In this document: positions 60,637-64,000 of the stretch, piece by piece
Numbering within the stretch: position 1 is the stretch's first letter
Layout: the number at the start of each line of letters is the position of its first letter
Source of the DNA: Terracoccus sp. 273MFTsu3.1
GTDB taxonomy: Bacteria > Actinomycetota > Actinomycetes > Actinomycetales > Dermatophilaceae
Assembly (NCBI RefSeq): GCF_000383675.1
Contig: NZ_KB911821.1
Location: 310,001-374,000 of the forward strand
DNA: 64,000 bases
Direction of reading: 5' to 3'
Translations under genes and position numbers: made by a program
Notes under the pieces: generated by a model
Databases searched by the model: none
What the model was told of the DNA's origin: nothing
The model's input: the letters and a program-made list of their open reading frames with translations, nothing else

Positions 60637-62172
60637 TCAGGCTCCCTTCGCAGCAGCGGCGCCCAGCACGGGCGCGCGGTCGAGGATCGGACCGCCCCAG
60701 CGGTCGACGAGCGCAGCCTCGAGGGCGGCACCGACGGAGTAGAGACGATCGTCCTTGGTGGCCGGCGCGAGCATCTGGATGCCCGCGGGCAGGCCGTCCT
60801 CGTCGGCGAGGCCGGACGGGATCGACATGCCGGGGACGCCCGCGAGGTTGGCCGGGATGGTGGCGATGTCGTTGAGGTACATCGCCATCGGGTCCTCGAG
60901 CTTGTCGCCGAGCTTGAACGCCGTCGTCGGCGCGGTCGGGCTGACGAGCACGTCGACCTGGGCGTACGCGTTGTCGAAGTCCTGCGCGATGAGCGCGCGG
61001 ACCTTCTGCGCCGAGCCGTAGTAGGCGTCGTAGTAGCCGGAGCTGAGGGCGTAGGTGCCGAGGATGATGCGGCGCTTGACCTCGGGCCCGAAGCCCGCGT
61101 CCCGCGTCGCGGCCATGACCTGTTCGGCGCTCGGCGCGTCGACACCCTCGGGCAGCACGCGCATGCCGTAGCGCATCGCGTCGAACTTGGCGAGGTTGCT
61201 CGAGGCCTCGCTCGGGAGGATGAGGTAGTAGGCCGCGAGGGCGTACTCGAAGTTGGGGCAGCTCACCTCGACGACCTCGGCGCCGAGCTCCTCGAGCAGC
61301 GCGACGGACTCGTCGAAGCGGGCGCGCACGCCGGGCTGGTAGCCCTCGCCGCCGAGCTCCTTGACGACGCCGATGCGCATGCCCTTGACGCTGGCGGCGC
61401 GAGCGGCCTCGACGACGGGCGGGACCGGCGCGTCGATGGACGTCGAGTCCATCGGGTCGTGGCCACCCATGACGGCGTGGAGCAGGGCGGTGTCGAGGAC
61501 CGTGCGACCGCACGGGCCGGCCTGGTCGAGCGAGCTGGCGAGCGCCACGAGGCCGTAGCGCGAGACGCCGCCGTAGGTCGGCTTGGTGCCGACGGTCGCC
61601 GTCACGGCGGCCGGCTGGCGGATCGAGCCGCCGGTGTCGGTGCCGGTCGCGAGCGGCGCCTGGAAGGAGGCGAGCACCGAGCTCGAGCCACCGCCAGAGC
61701 CACCGGGGATGCGGGCGAGGTCCCACGGGTTGTGCGACGGCCCGTAGGCCGAGTGCTCCGTCGAGGAGCCCATGGCGAACTCGTCCATGTTCGTCTTGCC
61801 GAGGATCGGCAGGCCGGCCTCGCGCAGCTTCGACACGACGGTCGCGTCGTAGGGCGGGATCCACCCCTCGAGGATCCTGCTGCCGCACGTCGTCGGCAGC
61901 CCCTTCGTCGTCATGACGTCCTTGACGGCGATCGGCACCCCGGCGAGCGCGCCGAGGGTCTCGCCGGCCTGACGCCGGTCGTCGATCGCCCGCGCCTGGG
62001 CGAGCGCCCCGGCCTCGTCGACGTGGAGGTAGGAGTGCACCTGGCCATCGACGGCGGCGATCCGGTCGAGGTGCGCCTGGGTCACCTCGACGGAGCTGAT
62101 GGCCCCGCTCGCGAGCGCGCCGGCCAGGTCGGCGGCGGTGGCCCTCGTCAGGTCAGTTGGCAGGTCGGTCAC
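60637..62172 (-). CDS. gatA: Aspartyl/glutamyl-tRNA(Asn/Gln) amidotransferase subunit A
   Basis: Amidase-signature subunit of 511 residues that releases ammonia from glutamine. The catalytic triad is Lys in [14 protein letters not shown] near 85, cis-Ser and nucleophile Ser in the stretch [13 protein letters not shown] and [12 protein letters not shown] near 155-180. The substrate loop [12 protein letters not shown] near 200 and the PTAPTTAFK segment near 430 are conserved. The ATG has CGAAGG-type purines upstream. It lies 110 bases after gatC, a gap that contains two GTATGCC/GGCATAC elements. Confidence 0.98.
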   Translation of the reverse strand: MTDLPTDLTRATAADLAGALASGAISSVEVTQAHLDRIAAVDGQVHSYLHVDEAGALAQARAIDDRRQAGETLGALAGVPIAVKDVMTTKGLPTTCGSRILEGWIPPYDATVVSKLREAGLPILGKTNMDEFAMGSSTEHSAYGPSHNPWDLARIPGGSGGGSSSVLASFQAPLATGTDTGGSIRQPAAVTATVGTKPTYGGVSRYGLVALASSLDQAGPCGRTVLDTALLHAVMGGHDPMDSTSIDAPVPPVVEAARAASVKGMRIGVVKELGGEGYQPGVRARFDESVALLEELGAEVVEVSCPNFEYALAAYYLILPSEASSNLAKFDAMRYGMRVLPEGVDAPSAEQVMAATRDAGFGPEVKRRIILGTYALSSGYYDAYYGSAQKVRALIAQDFDNAYAQVDVLVSPTAPTTAFKLGDKLEDPMAMYLNDIATIPANLAGVPGMSIPSGLADEDGLPAGIQMLAPATKDDRLYSVGAALEAALVDRWGGPILDRAPVLGAAAAKGA

Positions 62173-62282
62173 GTCAGTGCCTTCGGTTCGTAGCTGCGAC
62201 AGGAGTTTTCGTGGTGCCCGTCACGGGCGGGGCGTATGCCGGGTGCTCGGCAGGGGCGGCATACGCAGGCTTGCGTGGTTGC

Positions 62283-62579
62283 TCAGTCCTCGTCGAGGAT
62301 GCGCGGCACCGAGAAGCGCTGCTGCTCGGACTCGGGCGCCCCGGCCAGCACGGCCTCCGCGCCGAGGCTGGGGCGCACGACGTCGGGGCGGGTCACGTTG
62401 GTCAGCGGCATCGGGTGCGACATCGGGGCGACGCCGTCGGTCGGGGCCTGCTGGACCTTGGCGACGGACTCGAGGATGACTCCGAGCTCACCCACCATGC
62501 GGTCGAGCTCGGCGTCCGAGAGCTCGATCCGGGCGAGGCCGGCCAGGTGGGCTACGTCGTCGCGGGACAGGGATGACAT
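62283..62579 (-). CDS. gatC: Aspartyl/glutamyl-tRNA(Asn/Gln) amidotransferase subunit C
   Basis: A 98-residue GatC that tethers GatA and GatB. LSRDDVAHLAGLARIELSDAE at the N terminus (core VAHLAGLARIELS) is the family block, and MSHPMPLTNVTRPDVVRP near 54 wraps GatA. First gene of gatCAB. TAGACT seven bases before the ATG suggests a leaderless message. No glutaminyl- or asparaginyl-tRNA synthetase is in the window, consistent with the indirect route. Confidence 0.97.
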   Translation of the reverse strand: MSSLSRDDVAHLAGLARIELSDAELDRMVGELGVILESVAKVQQAPTDGVAPMSHPMPLTNVTRPDVVRPSLGAEAVLAGAPESEQQRFSVPRILDED

Positions 62580-62758
62580 GCGGGCCAGTCTATGGGGCAG
62601 CCCCTCGGGCCCGGACCACGGTCCGGAGCCCCGCACCGACACCCGCGCGCGCCTCTCGTGCTCCGTGCCCCGGAAGTCGTCGGGGGTCGGGCGTGTCCTG
62701 GCGCCGGTCTCGCTCGTTGACCACGGCGGATCCACGAACCACCCAAGGAGAACCCTCG

Positions 62759-63373
62759 ATGACGAGCCCGGCCAGCCCGACGACCACGACGACCGCGCCC
62801 ACGCAGGACGAGCCGGCGGCTCCCGCCCACGCGACCGAAGCGGCCGACCCGGCCCCGACCGCCTCGGCCGGTCCAGCCCCCACCCCGACGACGACCGAGC
62901 CGTCCGCCGAGACGACGACCGAGACGACGACCGGGACGACCGGTACGACGACCGACGCGCCGTCCGACCGGGCCTCCGCCAAGGCCGAGATGGCCGAGGT
63001 CGCCCCACGGGCGCGCCGGACCCCCGACGTCCGGGCCGGCGCCCGCCGGGCGGCGACCCTCACCGGGGCCGGCATCCGGCGCGTGCGCACCCTGCTCGGC
63101 GAGATCGTGTGGTTCGCCTGCCTGCTCGCCGCCACCGCGCTCCTGCTCGGAGCCGTCCTCGTGCTGCTGGACGCCAACACGAACAACGCCCTCGTGGCGG
63201 CCGTCATGCGCGCCGCCGACTGGGCCGACCTGGGCGTCTTCAGCCGCACCGCCGGCATCAAGCAGTTCACCGGGGACGGCGCCGTCGTCAAGAACACCAT
63301 CACCAACTGGGGTCTCGGCGCCGTTGCGTGGCTCGTCGTCGGCCGCGTCGCCCGCCGCATCCTCACCCCCTGA
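62759..63373 (+). CDS. Small membrane protein with Thr/Pro-rich N terminus
   Basis: A 204-residue protein I do not recognise. The first 80 residues are low-complexity Thr/Pro/Ala/Glu sequence (TTTTTAPTQDEPAAPAHATE type), followed by an Arg/Ala-rich segment and two hydrophobic segments, about 118-140 (IVWFACLLAATALLLGAVLV) and 180-198 (GLGAVAWLVVGRVARR). The ATG has AAGGAGAA before it. It is divergent from gatCAB with a 179-base gap and convergent with the LivM-type gene. The organisation resembles small actinobacterial membrane proteins of unknown role. Confidence 0.75.
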   Translation: MTSPASPTTTTTAPTQDEPAAPAHATEAADPAPTASAGPAPTPTTTEPSAETTTETTTGTTGTTTDAPSDRASAKAEMAEVAPRARRTPDVRAGARRAATLTGAGIRRVRTLLGEIVWFACLLAATALLLGAVLVLLDANTNNALVAAVMRAADWADLGVFSRTAGIKQFTGDGAVVKNTITNWGLGAVAWLVVGRVARRILTP

Positions 63374-63385
63374 CCCCCTCTCCAT

Positions 63386-63443
63386 CCCGCGTTCGATGTG
63401 TTCGCGTCGCCGTCCAGCGGACGCGCACACATCGAACGGCGGG
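63386..63443. terminator. Long inverted repeat before the LivM-type gene
   Basis: CCCGC-GTTCGATGTGTTCGCGTC (63386-63408) pairs with 63420-63443 except for one mismatch and one bulged base; the loop is 11 bases. The site lies in a convergent gap of 86 bases and should terminate both sides. Its GTTCGA elements are not a LexA box (wrong spacing). Confidence 0.75.
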
Positions 63444-63459
63444 AGGCCCGGGGTCGGGG

Positions 63460-64000
63460 TCAGTCGCGGGAGCGCGTGCGGCGGTCGAGGACGTAGCGGC
63501 GCAGGACGTTGCGCGCCGTGCCCCAGATGCCGTGGCGGAAGAGCAGGACGATGACGACGAAGATCGTGCCGGTGATGAGGCCGATGCCCTCGAAGCCGGA
63601 GCTCGCGAGGTAGTCCTCGAGCGTCACGACGACGCCGGCGCCGACGAGGCCGCCCCAGAGCGTGCCGATGCCGCCGAGGACCGTGATGAGCACGACCTTG
63701 CCCGATGTCGTCCACATCAGCTCCTGCAGCGACGCGAACTGGTGGCTGACCGCGAAGACGCCACCGGCGAGGCCGGCCAGGCCGGCCGAGATGATGAACA
63801 CCGTGATCTTGTAGCGCTCGACGTCGTAGCCGAGGGCGCGCGCCCTGGCCGGGTTGTCGCGGACGGCCGTCAGCACCCGGCCGAAGGGCGAGTTGACGAC
63901 GCGCCACGCGACGAGGATGCCGACGAGGATCATCGCGGCGCCGACGTAGTAGAAGTAGAACGGGTCGGTCTCGACGAGCTCGATGCCGAAGAAGTTGCGC
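63460..64000 (-). CDS. livM: Branched-chain amino acid/urea ABC transporter permease, partial
   Basis: The C-terminal 179 residues of a LivM-type (or UrtC-type) membrane subunit; the start lies beyond the window at 64000. PFGRVLTAVRDNPARARALGYDVERYK near the middle (core VRDNPARARALGYDV) is the ATPase-coupling loop of the family, followed by helices with AGLAGLAGGVFAVSHQF and GGIGTLWGGLVGAGVV (EAA-like). It probably pairs with LivH, LivF, LivG and a binding protein encoded to the right. Whether it carries branched-chain amino acids or urea cannot be told from this part. Confidence 0.88.
   Translation of the reverse strand, partial: RNFFGIELVETDPFYFYYVGAAMILVGILVAWRVVNSPFGRVLTAVRDNPARARALGYDVERYKITVFIISAGLAGLAGGVFAVSHQFASLQELMWTTSGKVVLITVLGGIGTLWGGLVGAGVVVTLEDYLASSGFEGIGLITGTIFVVIVLLFRHGIWGTARNVLRRYVLDRRTRSRD

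Noticed and set aside
63386-63443. GTTCGA/TCGAAC elements considered as a second LexA box
   Set aside because: The two halves are about 40 bases apart and form a terminator-like stem, not the required N4 spacing.

Overview
The window is a dense, high-GC stretch of chromosome from an actinobacterium. Strong G/C third-position bias, abundant GTG starts, -10 boxes placed six or seven bases before start codons, a mycobacterial/actinobacterial-type LexA box, a BioQ-type biotin regulator and a DUF222/HNH protein all point there. The gene set suits the Micrococcales, perhaps the family Intrasporangiaceae, but that family call is an inference. I saw no rRNA, tRNA, CRISPR array, phage or insertion sequence.

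Layout. 1-6.1 kb: FAH-fold hydrolase, a two-domain SagB-type nitroreductase, a protein of the family databases label 3-methyladenine DNA glycosylase, a small membrane protein, an SOS-controlled DUF222/HNH protein and a VOC protein. 6.2-11.4 kb: biotin locus, a TetR regulator (bioQ) divergent from bioB-bioA-bioF-bioD with two identical operators between them. 11.3-13.2 kb: cimA with a leader peptide and attenuator. 13.3-23.4 kb: one overlapping minus-strand operon that mirrors the gamma-glutamylated amine (Puu) pathway: permease, choline-kinase-like protein, FAD/GcvT demethylating flavoprotein, GntR/FadR regulator, glutamine-synthetase-like ligase, aldehyde dehydrogenase, SDR and C26 hydrolase. 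23.6-41 kb: mainly branched-chain amino acid and serine synthesis (ilvE, leuB, serA, ilvC, ilvN, ilvB, ilvD), with a leader peptide and attenuator before ilvB, interspersed with two GNAT proteins, an SRPBCC protein and a PhyH/AraC pair. 41-45.3 kb: sixA, then a YhgE/Pip membrane protein coupled to an ABC-ATPase-like protein that has lost its ATP-binding motifs, divergent from a TetR regulator. 45.4-53.8 kb: a cell-surface/secretion block (PKD-type secreted protein, Tat-exported multicopper oxidase, membrane protein, signal peptidase I, SARP regulator, NarL-type two-component system). 53.8-59 kb: MoaD-like/BNR pair, D-2-hydroxyacid dehydrogenase, YiiM-like MOSC protein, PQQ-type sugar dehydrogenase lipoprotein, DUF937 protein. 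59-64 kb: gatCAB, a small membrane protein and the 3' part of a LivM-type permease that runs off the window.

How the parts work together. cimA, ilvBNC, ilvD, ilvE and leuB supply isoleucine, valine and leucine. Two of these transcripts (cimA and ilvBN) start with a very short peptide holding branched-chain codons, followed by alternative hairpins, so both look attenuated by charged tRNA supply. The amine operon has a complete set of roles for import, gamma-glutamylation, oxidation, aldehyde oxidation and release of glutamate. The GcvT-fused flavoprotein and the kinase suggest an N-methylated or choline-like substrate.

Across the window many genes have an extended -10 spaced 6-7 bases from the start codon, so leaderless transcripts are probably common. 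A 7-mer (GTATGCC/GGCATAC) recurs on both strands far more often than the base composition suggests.
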